From CAZBBB01 sp964490005 (GTDB lineage: Bacteria > Planctomycetota > B15-G4), in assembly GCA_964490005.1 (NCBI GenBank), contig CAZBBB010000054.1, forward strand, positions 1 to 19,222: 19,222 nt of DNA, read 5' to 3'. Below, in pieces: positions 1 to 7,189 of this stretch. Both the position numbers and the translations under genes were made by a program. The first letter of the stretch is position 1. Every line of letters begins with the position of its first letter. The notes below the pieces were generated by a model that worked only from the letters and a program-made list of their open reading frames with translations, did not search any database and was not told where the DNA came from.

Positions 1-482
1 TTGCGCTCTCGGCGCACGGCAAGCCCGCGCTGGCCGCCCCGCGCGGCCCGCCGCCGCACTTCAACCTGAGCCACGCGGGCGGGCTGGCGGCCCTGGCCCT
101 GTGCGACGAGGTCGAGCTGGGCATCGACATCGAGGCCCTCGTGCCGGTGAAGGAGAAGGTCGCCGAGCGCTTCTTCTCGGCGCGCGAGGTCGCCGCGCTG
201 GCCGCGCTGCCGGCGGGCGAGCGCCTCGCCGCCTTCCATCGCTGCTGGACGCGCAAGGAGGCCGTGCTCAAGGCGCTCGGCGACGGACTCACCCGGCGGC
301 TCGACAGTTTCGACGTCCCGCTCGCGGCGCGCGGCCCGCTCGCCGTCGAGCGCATGGAGGGCGAGGCCGACGCGGCGCGCGACTGGGCGCTGCTGGCCTT
401 CGAGCCGGCGGCCGGTTTCGCCGGCGCGCTCGCGCTGCGCGCGGCCGGGCGGCCCGTCACGCTCACGCACGCCGCGCTCTGA
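1..482 (+). CDS. 4'-phosphopantetheinyl transferase, Sfp type (5'-truncated by window edge)
   Basis: The frame is open from base 3, so the N-terminus lies outside the window; about 159 residues are visible, ending at TGA 480-482. Three landmarks of the Sfp/AcpT superfamily are seen in order: FNLSH followed by two glycines (about 60-83), GIDIE (about 120-134), whose acidic residues bind magnesium in the family, and FFSAREV then W-T-R-K-E-A-V-L-K-A-L-G-D-G-L (about 246-290). Family members move the phosphopantetheine arm of CoA onto a conserved serine of acyl- or peptidyl-carrier proteins in the cytoplasm. No carrier-protein or polyketide/NRPS gene is visible here, so the substrate is unknown; fatty-acid ACP is possible. 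The gene converges on the next one, with only 18 bp between stops. The GTG at 141 is internal because the conserved motifs start upstream of it. Confidence 0.9.
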   Translation, partial: ALSAHGKPALAAPRGPPPHFNLSHAGGLAALALCDEVELGIDIEALVPVKEKVAERFFSAREVAALAALPAGERLAAFHRCWTRKEAVLKALGDGLTRRLDSFDVPLAARGPLAVERMEGEADAARDWALLAFEPAAGFAGALALRAAGRPVTLTHAAL

Positions 483-502
483 GCGCCGCGCCGCTCGGCG
501 CT
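482..502. terminator. Stem-loop between convergent stop codons
   Basis: A perfect 7-bp stem (AGCGCCG at 482-488 and CGGCGCT at 496-502) with a 7-nt loop fills the gap between the stops of the phosphopantetheinyl transferase (plus) and the unrecognised gene (minus). It lacks a U-tract on either strand, so it may act as a bidirectional terminator or only as a 3'-end stabilising hairpin. In DNA this GC-rich, short stems can arise by chance. Confidence 0.4.
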
Positions 503-1103
503 ACAACGCGACGCCGGGGTCGTCCTCGTAGGCCGAGCCGATCCTGCACAGATGGTCGAGCGTCACGGCGAACAGCTCGAACAGCGCGGCCAGGCGCGGC
601 AGGTCGCTGAGCACGCCGACGACGACGAAGTTCAGCTCGTCGACGTCGGGCGGGAACTTCGGGCCGAACCAACCCTCCGAGTCGAGCACCTGCAGGCGCA
701 CCTGCTGCTGGCCGGCGAGCAGTTCCCGGATCCGCGCGTTGTCGAACAGCTCGATCAGGCGCCCCTCGTCGTTGCCCTTGATGATGAAGTCCTCGTCGAA
801 GTCGGGGTGGCCGACCTCGACGTCCTGCAGGCCGAAGCGCTTGGCGAGCGCGTCGAAGAAGCTCTTGCGGCGCACGAAGAAGCGGAAGCCCTCGGGATTC
901 AGGTACGGAGCGCGCAGCCGCGTGTGCATGACCTTGCTCGCCGCGCAGTAGTAGGCGTCGAGCGTGATCGTCCACTCGCCGTGCTCGACGACGACCTTGT
1001 CGCCCTTCCAGAAGCCGCCGTCGACGTACTTGCCGCCGACCTCGTGGCTCAGCCGGCGCCAGATCTCCGGCCGGCTGTTCGCGAACCACTTGCGCATGCC
1101 CAT
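501..1103 (-). CDS. Unrecognised 200-residue cytoplasmic protein
   Basis: I do not recognise this gene with certainty. The start at 1103 (MGMRKWF) is preferred over an upstream in-frame start at 1178, because GGAG lies 7 nt before it, a good extended -10 lies about 30 nt upstream, and the longer version would read through that promoter. The protein has no signal peptide or membrane segment. It looks like a compact mixed alpha/beta domain: a tryptophan-rich N-terminus (EIWRRLSHEVGGKYVDGGFWKGDK), a stretch with YYCAASKVMHTRLRAP (about 51-66), then FDEDFIIKGNDEGRLIELF (about 102-120) and a hydrophobic C-terminal segment ELNFVVVGVL (156-165). The F-IIKGNDE-R---LF pattern recalls DUF3137-like proteins of unknown function, but this is memory-based. 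No enzyme motif is visible. It lies downstream of the P450 gene but has its own promoter-like repeat. Confidence 0.75.
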   Translation of the reverse strand: MGMRKWFANSRPEIWRRLSHEVGGKYVDGGFWKGDKVVVEHGEWTITLDAYYCAASKVMHTRLRAPYLNPEGFRFFVRRKSFFDALAKRFGLQDVEVGHPDFDEDFIIKGNDEGRLIELFDNARIRELLAGQQQVRLQVLDSEGWFGPKFPPDVDELNFVVVGVLSDLPRLAALFELFAVTLDHLCRIGSAYEDDPGVAL

Positions 1104-1125
1104 CGTGTCGCTCCGGCGGGTGAAG

Positions 1126-1150
1126 GCGCGCGACGATAGCACGCGGCGCG
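1126..1150 (-). promoter_or_regulatory. Promoter-like 25-bp repeat, copy 1
   Basis: On the minus strand this contains TGC-TATCGT (TGC 1141-1139, hexamer 1138-1133), an extended -10 element about 30 nt upstream of the ATG at 1103. It would give a leader of roughly 23 nt holding the GGAG ribosome site. No convincing -35 is seen, which fits an extended -10 promoter. The same 25 bases recur exactly at 2485-2509 before the P450 gene. Confidence 0.55.
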
Positions 1151-1161
1151 GCGCACGGTCT

Positions 1162-2460
1162 TCAGGCCAGACGCACACGCACCGGCTCGCGCGGCCGGAG
1201 CGTCATGAGCGGCCGGGGCGCGGGCAACTCGCCCACGGGCAACAGTCTGAAGCTGCTCAGCAGGCGCACGAGCAGCACGCGCGTCTCGAGCCGCACGAAG
1301 ACCTCGCCGACACAGCGGCGCGGGCCCGCCCCGAAGGGCAGATACGCGAGCGGGTCGGGCAGCGCCCGGCCTCCGAGAAAGCGCTCGGGCTCGAAGCGTT
1401 CCGGCCGCTCCCACAGATCGGGATGGCGATGCAGCGCGTGGACCGGCGCCGTGATGAAGGAGCCGCGCGGAACCTCGTAGCCGAGGATCGTGTCGGACTG
1501 CTCGGCGCGACGCATGAGCATCCATCCCGGCGGATAGAGGCGCAGCGTCTCGGAGACGATGGCGTCGATCAGCGGCAGGCCGTCGATGGCCTGCGCGGTG
1601 AGCGCGCCGCCACGGGGCACGCCGCGACACGCCTCGCGCGCGCGGTCCTGCAGGTCCGCGTCACGCGACAGGAGCGCGAGCGACCAGGCCAGCGTCGTGG
1701 CCGTCGTCTCGTGCCCCGCGAGCAGGAAGGTCATGACTTCGTGGCGCAGGGCGTCGGCGTCGCCGGCCGCCGCCGCGTGCAGCCGCTGCATGAAGGGCGC
1801 CTTCGTCCCGGCCTCGCGCAGGATGCCGTCGACGAGTTGCCGCAGCACGCCGATCGCGCCGCGGTAGGCGCGGTTGGCCGGCGTGGGCCATCCCGACGGC
1901 AGCTTGAACAGCGACTGGCTGCGCTGCAGCGCGAGGCGCGCGACCTGCTCGACTGCAGTCGAGATCCGCTCCGCCTCGCGCTCGAGGCGGACGCCGAAGA
2001 GCGTCTCGCCGACCACGCCCAACGCGAGGCGCCCCATCGCGGCCGAGGCGTCGATCACGTCGTCGCGCTTCCAGCTCGCGAGTTGCGCGACGGCGACCGC
2101 ATCCATCGCCGGAACGAGCCCGGCCAGCGCCTGCGTCGAGAGTCCGGGCGCCAGCGCGGCGCGACGCTCGCGCCACGCGGCGCCCTCGGCGCTCAGCAGG
2201 CCCTCGCCGAGCACCGGTCGCAGATCGTCGATGACGCCGCGCTTGGAGTAGCGCTGCGGATGGTCGACGAAGACGTGCCGCAGTCCGCGGGGATCGTAGA
2301 AGGTGTGGAACACGAGCGGTCCGGCCGCGGTGCGCACGACCTCGCCGTATCGCCGCAGGTCGACCAGATAGCCGAGCGGGTCGCGGAGGAAGTGCCGCAC
2401 GGCGCGCAGCGCATCGAGGCCGCGCGGGCCGGGCGCGCGAGCTGCTCGGACGGACGCCAT
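1162..2460 (-). CDS. Cytochrome P450
   Basis: A 432-residue soluble haem mono-oxygenase, full length for the family. Diagnostic motifs appear in order: W96-RERR, which usually contacts the haem propionate, AGHETT (248-253, the oxygen-activating I-helix threonine), ETLR (304-307, the ExxR pair), ERPERF (351-356) and FGAGPRRCVG (376-385), with Cys383 as the haem thiolate ligand. There is no N-terminal anchor or fused reductase, so electrons must come from ferredoxin or flavodoxin partners encoded elsewhere. The motif spacing and the FGAGPRRCVG signature resemble the CYP4/CYP102/CYP110-like bacterial group; the substrate (fatty acid, terpenoid or other) cannot be read from sequence. The start at 2460 has GGGAG 9 nt upstream. 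The stop lies just inside the promoter region of the next gene, and its own promoter overlaps the end of arfB. Confidence 0.95.
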   Translation of the reverse strand: MASVRAARAPGPRGLDALRAVRHFLRDPLGYLVDLRRYGEVVRTAAGPLVFHTFYDPRGLRHVFVDHPQRYSKRGVIDDLRPVLGEGLLSAEGAAWRERRAALAPGLSTQALAGLVPAMDAVAVAQLASWKRDDVIDASAAMGRLALGVVGETLFGVRLEREAERISTAVEQVARLALQRSQSLFKLPSGWPTPANRAYRGAIGVLRQLVDGILREAGTKAPFMQRLHAAAAGDADALRHEVMTFLLAGHETTATTLAWSLALLSRDADLQDRAREACRGVPRGGALTAQAIDGLPLIDAIVSETLRLYPPGWMLMRRAEQSDTILGYEVPRGSFITAPVHALHRHPDLWERPERFEPERFLGGRALPDPLAYLPFGAGPRRCVGEVFVRLETRVLLVRLLSSFRLLPVGELPAPRPLMTLRPREPVRVRLA

Positions 2461-2484
2461 CGACGGGGTCTCCCGCTTGCGGTC

Positions 2485-2509
2485 GCGCGCGACGATAGCA
2501 CGCGGCGCG
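2485..2509 (-). promoter_or_regulatory. Promoter-like 25-bp repeat, copy 2
   Basis: Exact second copy of the element at 1126-1150. The minus strand reads TGC-TATCGT (hexamer 2497-2492), about 31 nt upstream of the P450 ATG at 2460. A weak -35 candidate CTGACC lies 16 nt further upstream and overlaps the arfB stop codon. It predicts a short leader of about 25 nt carrying GGGAG. Confidence 0.55.
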
Positions 2510-2515
2510 CCCCGG

Positions 2516-2950
2516 TCAGTCCTCGCCGGAGGGGCGGCCGCGACGGCGCTTGAGGACCGATCGACGCGCCTTGCCCTCGAGGCGGCGGCGCTTGCTCGCG
2601 AGCGTCGGCCGGCTCTTCTTGCGCTTGCGCGGCACGATCAGCGCGGCGCGCACGATCTCGGCCAGGCGCTGCCGCGCGAGCAGCAGGTTCTTCGCCTGGC
2701 TGCGCGTCTCGGAGGCGTGCAGCACGAGTTCGCCCGCGCCGGAGAGCCGGCTCGCGAGCCGCGCCAGCAGCCGCGCGCGCAGCGCCTCGTCGAGCACACC
2801 GCTCTGCGCCACCGACCAGCGCAGCGTGACGCGCGTCTCGACCTTGTTCACGTTCTGCCCGCCCGGCCCGCCGGCGCGGCTGAAGGCCACATGCAGCTCG
2901 GCGCCCGGCAGCACCAGCCCGGGGCGGATCTCGAGGTCACCCACGCTCAT
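2516..2950 (-). CDS. arfB: Alternative ribosome-rescue factor ArfB (peptidyl-tRNA hydrolase)
   Basis: A 144-residue protein, the usual length for ArfB/YaeJ. It has a single release-factor-type catalytic domain with the GGQ loop in FSRAGGPGGQNVNKVETRV and the typical HASETRSQAKN segment. There is no codon-recognition domain, so it is not RF1 or RF2. The last ~35 residues are a lysine/arginine-rich tail (PRKRKKSRPTLASKRRRLEGKAR begins it), which in the family enters the empty mRNA channel of stalled ribosomes. It hydrolyses peptidyl-tRNA on ribosomes lacking a stop codon. The start at 2950 follows the beta-helix stop by 8 nt and has only a weak ribosome site, so it is probably co-transcribed and translationally coupled. 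A longer open frame upstream is a shadow of the beta-helix gene. Confidence 0.93.
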   Translation of the reverse strand: MSVGDLEIRPGLVLPGAELHVAFSRAGGPGGQNVNKVETRVTLRWSVAQSGVLDEALRARLLARLASRLSGAGELVLHASETRSQAKNLLLARQRLAEIVRAALIVPRKRKKSRPTLASKRRRLEGKARRSVLKRRRGRPSGED

Positions 2951-2958
2951 CGCACTCG

Positions 2959-4716
2959 TCAGGGAGCCGTGGCCCGCAACCCGTTGCTGCCGGCGGCACC
3001 GAAGGGCGCCGCGGCATCGGCATACCAGGCCTGCAGCGTGAAGGTGAATCCCGAGCCCGGTCCCGGCGGCCAGATGCCGCTCAGCTGAGCCGTGCCCTGC
3101 AGGTCGGCGTGCATCCACGCCAGCGACTGCGCCGGCGCCGGCCAGAGGATACCGCCCTTGAAAGGTGTCGGCTGCGCGTTCGCGCCGACGAACAGAACTG
3201 CGCGGGCCAGCGCCGTCGCGCCGAGCAGAGTGAGCGAAGTCTCGCTGCCCGCCAGCAGGCCGCCGTGGCCGATCAGCGTGGGCGGCGCGTCGCCCGCGCC
3301 ACCGACACCGCCGCCCAGATCGACCCAGTTCGGGAAGGGATAGGCGCCCATGTCGGCCGGCCCGCCCGTCGGATCGGTGAGCGCGGGGTTGCCCGCGTCG
3401 ATGCAGGGCGAACCCAGCGCGAGCGCGTAGTCGCCCGCCGCGGCATCGGCGAACAGCGGCTCGGCATCGATGTTCCCGATGCCGGACCAGCCGCCCTCCA
3501 CGTTGCTGTACGTGACCACGATCTCCGGCGCGATGAGCAGTCCCGGCGTGAAGGCACGGAGGATCGACGAGTCGATCTCGAGCCGCACGGGACTCATGGC
3601 GCCGTCCTCGATGAAGGTGCAGCGACGCACGACGGCCTGCTTCACGGGAGTGACCGAGGGTTGTCCGGCGACGACGCCGTCGCCCCAGAGCGCGGTGTTG
3701 CGCTCGAAAAGGCAGCGCTCGATCGTGATCGTCACGTCGGCGCTTCCGCTCCGCTCGACACGCAGGCCGCCGCCCGCGCCGCCCGCGGAGTTGCCGAGGA
3801 ACACCGTGTCGGTGATCGTGGGGCCGGCGCCGGTCTTCAGCGCCCAGCCGCCTCCGTAGTTGCTGGCGTGATTGTCGATGAAGCTGCACTCGAGGGCGAC
3901 GAAACCGCCGTAGAGCCCGCCGCCCTCGTCGCCCGAAGTGTTGCCGAGGAAGACGCAGCGTTCCGCGGCCAGGCCTTCATGGCTGCCCCCGCCGCTCTGC
4001 CCCGACACGTTGCCCTGCACGAGACAGTCGTAGAGCCTGGCACCGGAGGTGCCGCCGCCGAACCAGTCCGCCACGTTGTCGCGCACGACGCAATTCTCGA
4101 GCCGCGCGCCGGCCACGCCGCCCCCGCGACCGGTCGTCTGGTTGTTCGAGATGACGCAGTCGACCAGGCGCACCACCTCGGCGCTCGACGACCCGCCGTA
4201 TCCGCCGCCCGACGTCGCGACTCCGTAGACGCCGCCGCCACGACCGAAGCTGAGATCGCCGAGCGCCGTATTGCCGGTGATGATGCAGTCGACGAGGATG
4301 ACCACGGCCGTCGCCGTCTCGACGTACACGCCGCCGCCCCGGCGCCCCTGACCGTCCGGTTCCTCGACGAGCAGGCCGGATCCGCCGGTGATCGTGAATC
4401 CGTGGACCAGCGCCGCGGCGACCAGCGGACCTTCGATCCGCAGCGCCGGTGCGTTGAAACCGCTGCCATCGATCGTCGTGACCTCGGGGCCCTCCGTCGC
4501 GACCAGCGAAACCGACTTGCCCAGCATGAAGACCGCTTCGTGGTAGATGCCGGGCGCGACGAACACGCGATCGCCGTTCGACGCCAGCACGTTGATCGCT
4601 TCGTTGATCGAGGGCGTGTCGCGCGGCACGTAGATGTCGCCGGCGAGCGCCTCCCCCGCGCACAGCGCCGCCAGCAGGGCGCCGACGGCGATCCCACGAA
4701 ACGCGGATTGCGGCAT
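2959..4716 (-). CDS. Secreted right-handed parallel beta-helix repeat protein
   Basis: A 585-residue exported protein. The signal peptide has a hydrophobic core at about 8-20 and an ALA-GD cleavage site after residue 25. Residues about 26-430 are parallel beta-helix rungs of the polymorphic outer-membrane/pectate-lyase-like type: TPSINEAINVLASNGDRVFVAPGIY opens the domain, followed by repeated 'C-I--N-A--GGG' units such as DCVISNNQTTGRGGGV. After an 'A-GDYALALGSPCIDAGNP' closing segment (about 422-445) comes a C-terminal ~100-residue beta-rich domain ending in a SNGLR motif. No catalytic residues can be assigned; carbohydrate or surface binding is the family-based guess. The start at 4716 has GGAGG with a 7-nt spacer and a TAGAAT -10 upstream. 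It is an unusual operon partner for arfB. Confidence 0.9.
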   Translation of the reverse strand: MPQSAFRGIAVGALLAALCAGEALAGDIYVPRDTPSINEAINVLASNGDRVFVAPGIYHEAVFMLGKSVSLVATEGPEVTTIDGSGFNAPALRIEGPLVAAALVHGFTITGGSGLLVEEPDGQGRRGGGVYVETATAVVILVDCIITGNTALGDLSFGRGGGVYGVATSGGGYGGSSSAEVVRLVDCVISNNQTTGRGGGVAGARLENCVVRDNVADWFGGGTSGARLYDCLVQGNVSGQSGGGSHEGLAAERCVFLGNTSGDEGGGLYGGFVALECSFIDNHASNYGGGWALKTGAGPTITDTVFLGNSAGGAGGGLRVERSGSADVTITIERCLFERNTALWGDGVVAGQPSVTPVKQAVVRRCTFIEDGAMSPVRLEIDSSILRAFTPGLLIAPEIVVTYSNVEGGWSGIGNIDAEPLFADAAAGDYALALGSPCIDAGNPALTDPTGGPADMGAYPFPNWVDLGGGVGGAGDAPPTLIGHGGLLAGSETSLTLLGATALARAVLFVGANAQPTPFKGGILWPAPAQSLAWMHADLQGTAQLSGIWPPGPGSGFTFTLQAWYADAAAPFGAAGSNGLRATAP

Positions 4717-4749
4717 CGCCCATCCTCCATCCGAGCTGCGACGGCGCGC

Positions 4750-4755
4750 ATTCTA
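4750..4755 (-). promoter_or_regulatory. Candidate -10 element of the beta-helix/arfB operon
   Basis: The minus strand reads TAGAAT, 33 nt upstream of the ATG at 4716, in an otherwise GC-saturated gap. No clear -35 is seen at 16-18 nt. It predicts a leader of about 27 nt with GGAGG. Confidence 0.4.
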
Positions 4756-4804
4756 TGCGGATCTCGACCATCGCGCGCGACGAACGGGTCGCCGACCGTC
4801 GTGG

Positions 4805-4818
4805 CGGCCTGCGGGCCG
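4805..4818 (-). terminator. Small stem-loop after the methyltransferase/reductase gene
   Basis: CGGCC (4805-4809) pairs with GGCCG (4814-4818) around a TGCG tetraloop, and flanking GGC/GCC can extend it with a bulge. It starts 10 nt past the stop at 4828-4830 on the minus strand. There is no U-tract; weak evidence. Confidence 0.28.
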
Positions 4819-4827
4819 ACCGCCCGC

Positions 4828-6699
4828 TCAGCCCCGCGCGCCGCTGTCCTTGAGCACGCGCAGGATCGGCTCGTAGCGGCCGAAGGGCGGGAAGATGTAG
4901 GCGCCCTTGATGCGGTCGCTGGCCAGCGCCGCCGCCAGGCTCTCGGAGGCCACGCGGATGCCGACCTCGCGCTGCTCGTCGCGCGACTTGGCGTCGCGCA
5001 GGCGGTGCATCACGTTCTCGGGCACGGCCATGCCCGGCACCTCGCGCGTCAGGAACTCGGCGTTCTTGAGGCTGGCGAGCGGCAGGATGCCGACGAAGAA
5101 GGGAATGCGCGGCAGGTGCGCCGTGGCCTCGAGAAAGCGCTCGAGCAGTTTCGGGTCGTAGACCGGCTGGCTGAACACGAACTCGGCGCCGGCCGCGATC
5201 TTCTCGCCGAAGCGCCGCGCCTCGACGTCGAGATCCATCGCGCCGGGGTTGCAGCCGGTGCCGATCACGAACTGCGTCTGCGCGCCGAGCGGCTTGCCCG
5301 ACAGGTCGAGGCCGTGGTTGAGGCGGTTGGCGAAGCCGATCAGCCCGATCGAGTCGGTGTCGAAGACCGCCGTCGCGTCGGGAAAGTTGCCCATCTTCGG
5401 CGGGTCGCCGGTGATCAGCATCAGGTTGCGCAGCCCGAGCGCGTTGTTGCCGATGAGGTCCATCTGCATCGCGAGCAGGTTTCTGTCGCGGCAGCAGTAG
5501 TGGACGATCGTCTCCATGCCGGTCGCGGCCTTGACCTGCAGCGCGAGCGCCGCGGGCCCCATGCGCGCGATCGCGCGCGGCCCGTCGGCGATGTTGACCG
5601 CGTCGATGCCGTGGTCGCGCAGGAACTTGGCCGACTCCACCGAGTCGCTCGCGTCGAGGCCCGGCGGCGGGTCGAGTTCGACGCTCACGGCGAAGCCCCG
5701 GCCGATCGCCGCGCCCCACGGCGTGCGCTCGGCCACGGGCTTCGGCACGAGCGCCTGGGCCGCGACGGCCTCGTTCTCGGCCGCGTCCCACAGCGAGACG
5801 CGCGCGCCGCGCGGCTGGATCGAGCGCAGGAAGGAACTCACCTCGCGGATCTGCGCCGGCGTCACGCCACAGCAGCCGCCGATGAGCCGCGCCTTCTTCT
5901 GCACGAAGCGCCGGCTGTACTCGGCGATGTACTCGGGGCTGCTCAGGTACACCGAGCGGCCCTCGATGAGCGCCGGCCCGCCGACGTTGGGCATGGCCGC
6001 GACCGGCAGCTTCGTGACGCCGGCCAGCGCCTGCACCACGTCGAGCGTCGTGTGCGGCCCGTCGCCGCAGTTGGCGGCCACCACGTCGGCGCCGGCGCGT
6101 TCGGCCATCGCGCCCACGTCCTCGGGCGGCACCAGGAACTCGGTGTGCCCCATGATGAAGCCGCGGTGGAAGGAGAAGCTCGCCACGACCGGCAGGTCGG
6201 CGGCGCGCTTGCAGGCCGTGATCGCGCGGTGCAGGTCGTGCACGCTGGTGAAGGTGTCGAGGAACAGCAGGTCGCAGCCGGCCTGCGCGAGCAGGCTCGC
6301 GACCTCGGCGTAGGCGGCGCGCTGGTCCTCCTCGTTGAGCGCGGCGTCCTTGGCGCCCTGCCCGAGCGGGCCGATGCTGCCCGCGACGTAGGCCTTGCCG
6401 CCGGCCTCCTCGCGCGCGATCGCCACGCCCTTGTTCAGGATCTCGGCCAGCCGCGACTCGAGCCCGTGCGCGGCGAGCTTGACGCGGTTGGCGCCGTAGG
6501 TGTTCGTCTCGATGAGTTCGCTGCCGGCCTTGAGGTAGTCGCGGTGGATGCCGCGCACCAGCGACTCGGCCGAGAGGTTCAGCTCGTCGTAGCAGCGGTT
6601 GATGAACACGCCGCGCGCGTAGATCTCGCTGCCCATGCCGCCGTCGCCGAGGATCACGCGCGAGGCGAGCGCCTCGAGGAACGGCTGCTGCTCAGGCAT
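4828..6699 (-). CDS. Bifunctional homocysteine S-methyltransferase / 5,10-methylenetetrahydrofolate reductase
   Basis: A 623-residue fusion, the usual length for the YitJ-like family. Residues about 8-295 form the homocysteine S-methyltransferase barrel: GDGGMGSEI (18-26), ELIETNTYGANR (61-72), and zinc ligands Cys211 in ANCGDGP and Cys276-Cys277 in GGCCG. Residues about 325-620 form the methylenetetrahydrofolate reductase barrel, with VELDPP (340-345), HYCCRDRN (400-407) and ITGDPPK (429-435), which in the family shape the flavin and folate sites. The protein therefore makes 5-methyl-THF and probably methionine in the cytoplasm; whether the first domain uses methyl-THF or S-methylmethionine/SAM is not visible. 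It has its own promoter (TTGCCC-17-TAGTCT), a short leader and no room for a SAM riboswitch. It is monocistronic, divergent from the MIP18-like gene. Confidence 0.95.
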   Translation of the reverse strand: MPEQQPFLEALASRVILGDGGMGSEIYARGVFINRCYDELNLSAESLVRGIHRDYLKAGSELIETNTYGANRVKLAAHGLESRLAEILNKGVAIAREEAGGKAYVAGSIGPLGQGAKDAALNEEDQRAAYAEVASLLAQAGCDLLFLDTFTSVHDLHRAITACKRAADLPVVASFSFHRGFIMGHTEFLVPPEDVGAMAERAGADVVAANCGDGPHTTLDVVQALAGVTKLPVAAMPNVGGPALIEGRSVYLSSPEYIAEYSRRFVQKKARLIGGCCGVTPAQIREVSSFLRSIQPRGARVSLWDAAENEAVAAQALVPKPVAERTPWGAAIGRGFAVSVELDPPPGLDASDSVESAKFLRDHGIDAVNIADGPRAIARMGPAALALQVKAATGMETIVHYCCRDRNLLAMQMDLIGNNALGLRNLMLITGDPPKMGNFPDATAVFDTDSIGLIGFANRLNHGLDLSGKPLGAQTQFVIGTGCNPGAMDLDVEARRFGEKIAAGAEFVFSQPVYDPKLLERFLEATAHLPRIPFFVGILPLASLKNAEFLTREVPGMAVPENVMHRLRDAKSRDEQREVGIRVASESLAAALASDRIKGAYIFPPFGRYEPILRVLKDSGARG

Positions 6700-6722
6700 G
6701 CGATCTTCTCACGGGGAGGTCG

Positions 6723-6751
6723 AGACTAGCCGCGGCGAAAGGGCCGGGCAA
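6723..6751 (-). promoter_or_regulatory. Promoter of the bifunctional methyltransferase/reductase gene
   Basis: On the minus strand TTGCCC (6751-6746) is separated by exactly 17 nt from TAGTCT (6728-6723), a sigma-70-like arrangement 24 nt before the ATG at 6699. The predicted leader is about 17 nt, with GAGAAG as a weak ribosome site. It is back to back with the promoter of the plus-strand operon. Confidence 0.6.
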
Positions 6752-6772
6752 GCTGCGTCCGCGTCATGCGGC

Positions 6773-6781
6773 TGCTAACAT
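6773..6781 (+). promoter_or_regulatory. Extended -10 promoter of the MIP18-like operon
   Basis: The plus strand reads TGC-TAACAT (hexamer 6776-6781), matching the TGC-TA---T pattern seen before the P450 and the 200-residue protein. The -35 position (about 6753-6758, CTGCGT) is poor. The predicted transcript has a leader of about 62 nt before the ATG at 6850. Confidence 0.5.
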
Positions 6782-6849
6782 GGCGCCTCCGCGAGGGCGC
6801 TCGCGGCGCCCCGCGCCGCCCGCCGCGTCCCGCCTGGAGCTTGGCCCGC

Positions 6850-7185
6850 ATGACGACCCGCACCGACGAACTGCGCACGCAGATCATGGAGAAGCTCGCG
6901 ACGGTCTACGACCCCGAGGTCCCCGTGAACATCGTGCAGTTCGGCCTGATCTACGGCGTGTCGATCGACGATCAGCACAACGTCGCGCTCACCATGAGCC
7001 TGACCTCGCCGAGCTGCCCGTCGGCGGCCAGCATCCCCAAGGAGTGCGAGGACAAGATCCGCACCGTCGAAGGCGTGAAGGACGTCTCGGTCTCGGTCGT
7101 GTGGGATCCGCCGTGGGGCCCCGAGATGATCTCGCCCGAGGGGCGCCGCAAGCTGGGCATGGACCCCGACGAAGGCGACGACTGA
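6850..7185 (+). CDS. MIP18 family / SufT-like iron-sulfur assembly protein
   Basis: A 111-residue DUF59 (MIP18) domain protein. It shows YDPEVPVN-V-FGLIYGV (20-36), the conserved cysteine in TSPSCPSA (Cys56), and a C-terminal VVWDPPWGPEMISPEGRRKLGM segment typical of SufT-like members. These act as accessory factors in iron-sulfur cluster maturation or delivery; PaaD-type proteins are a related alternative. An in-frame ATG at 6766 would add 28 arginine/proline-rich residues and lies upstream of the predicted -10, so the ATG at 6850 is chosen; GGAG lies 10 nt upstream. No other suf/isc genes are present. The gene is first in a tight three-gene run with two membrane-associated proteins, with 4 nt to the next start. 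Confidence 0.88.
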   Translation: MTTRTDELRTQIMEKLATVYDPEVPVNIVQFGLIYGVSIDDQHNVALTMSLTSPSCPSAASIPKECEDKIRTVEGVKDVSVSVVWDPPWGPEMISPEGRRKLGMDPDEGDD

Positions 7186-7189
7186 GCGC

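Noticed and set aside
6700..6722. A SAM or cobalamin riboswitch before the methionine-synthesis gene
   Set aside because: The promoter is only about 24 nt from the start codon, leaving no room for such a leader.
3109..6729. A very long plus-strand open frame (about 1200 codons) opposite the beta-helix and methyltransferase/reductase genes
   Set aside because: It spans two well-supported minus-strand genes and the gap between them, is rich in Arg/Ala/Asp as expected for an antisense shadow in GC-rich DNA, and has no recognisable domain.
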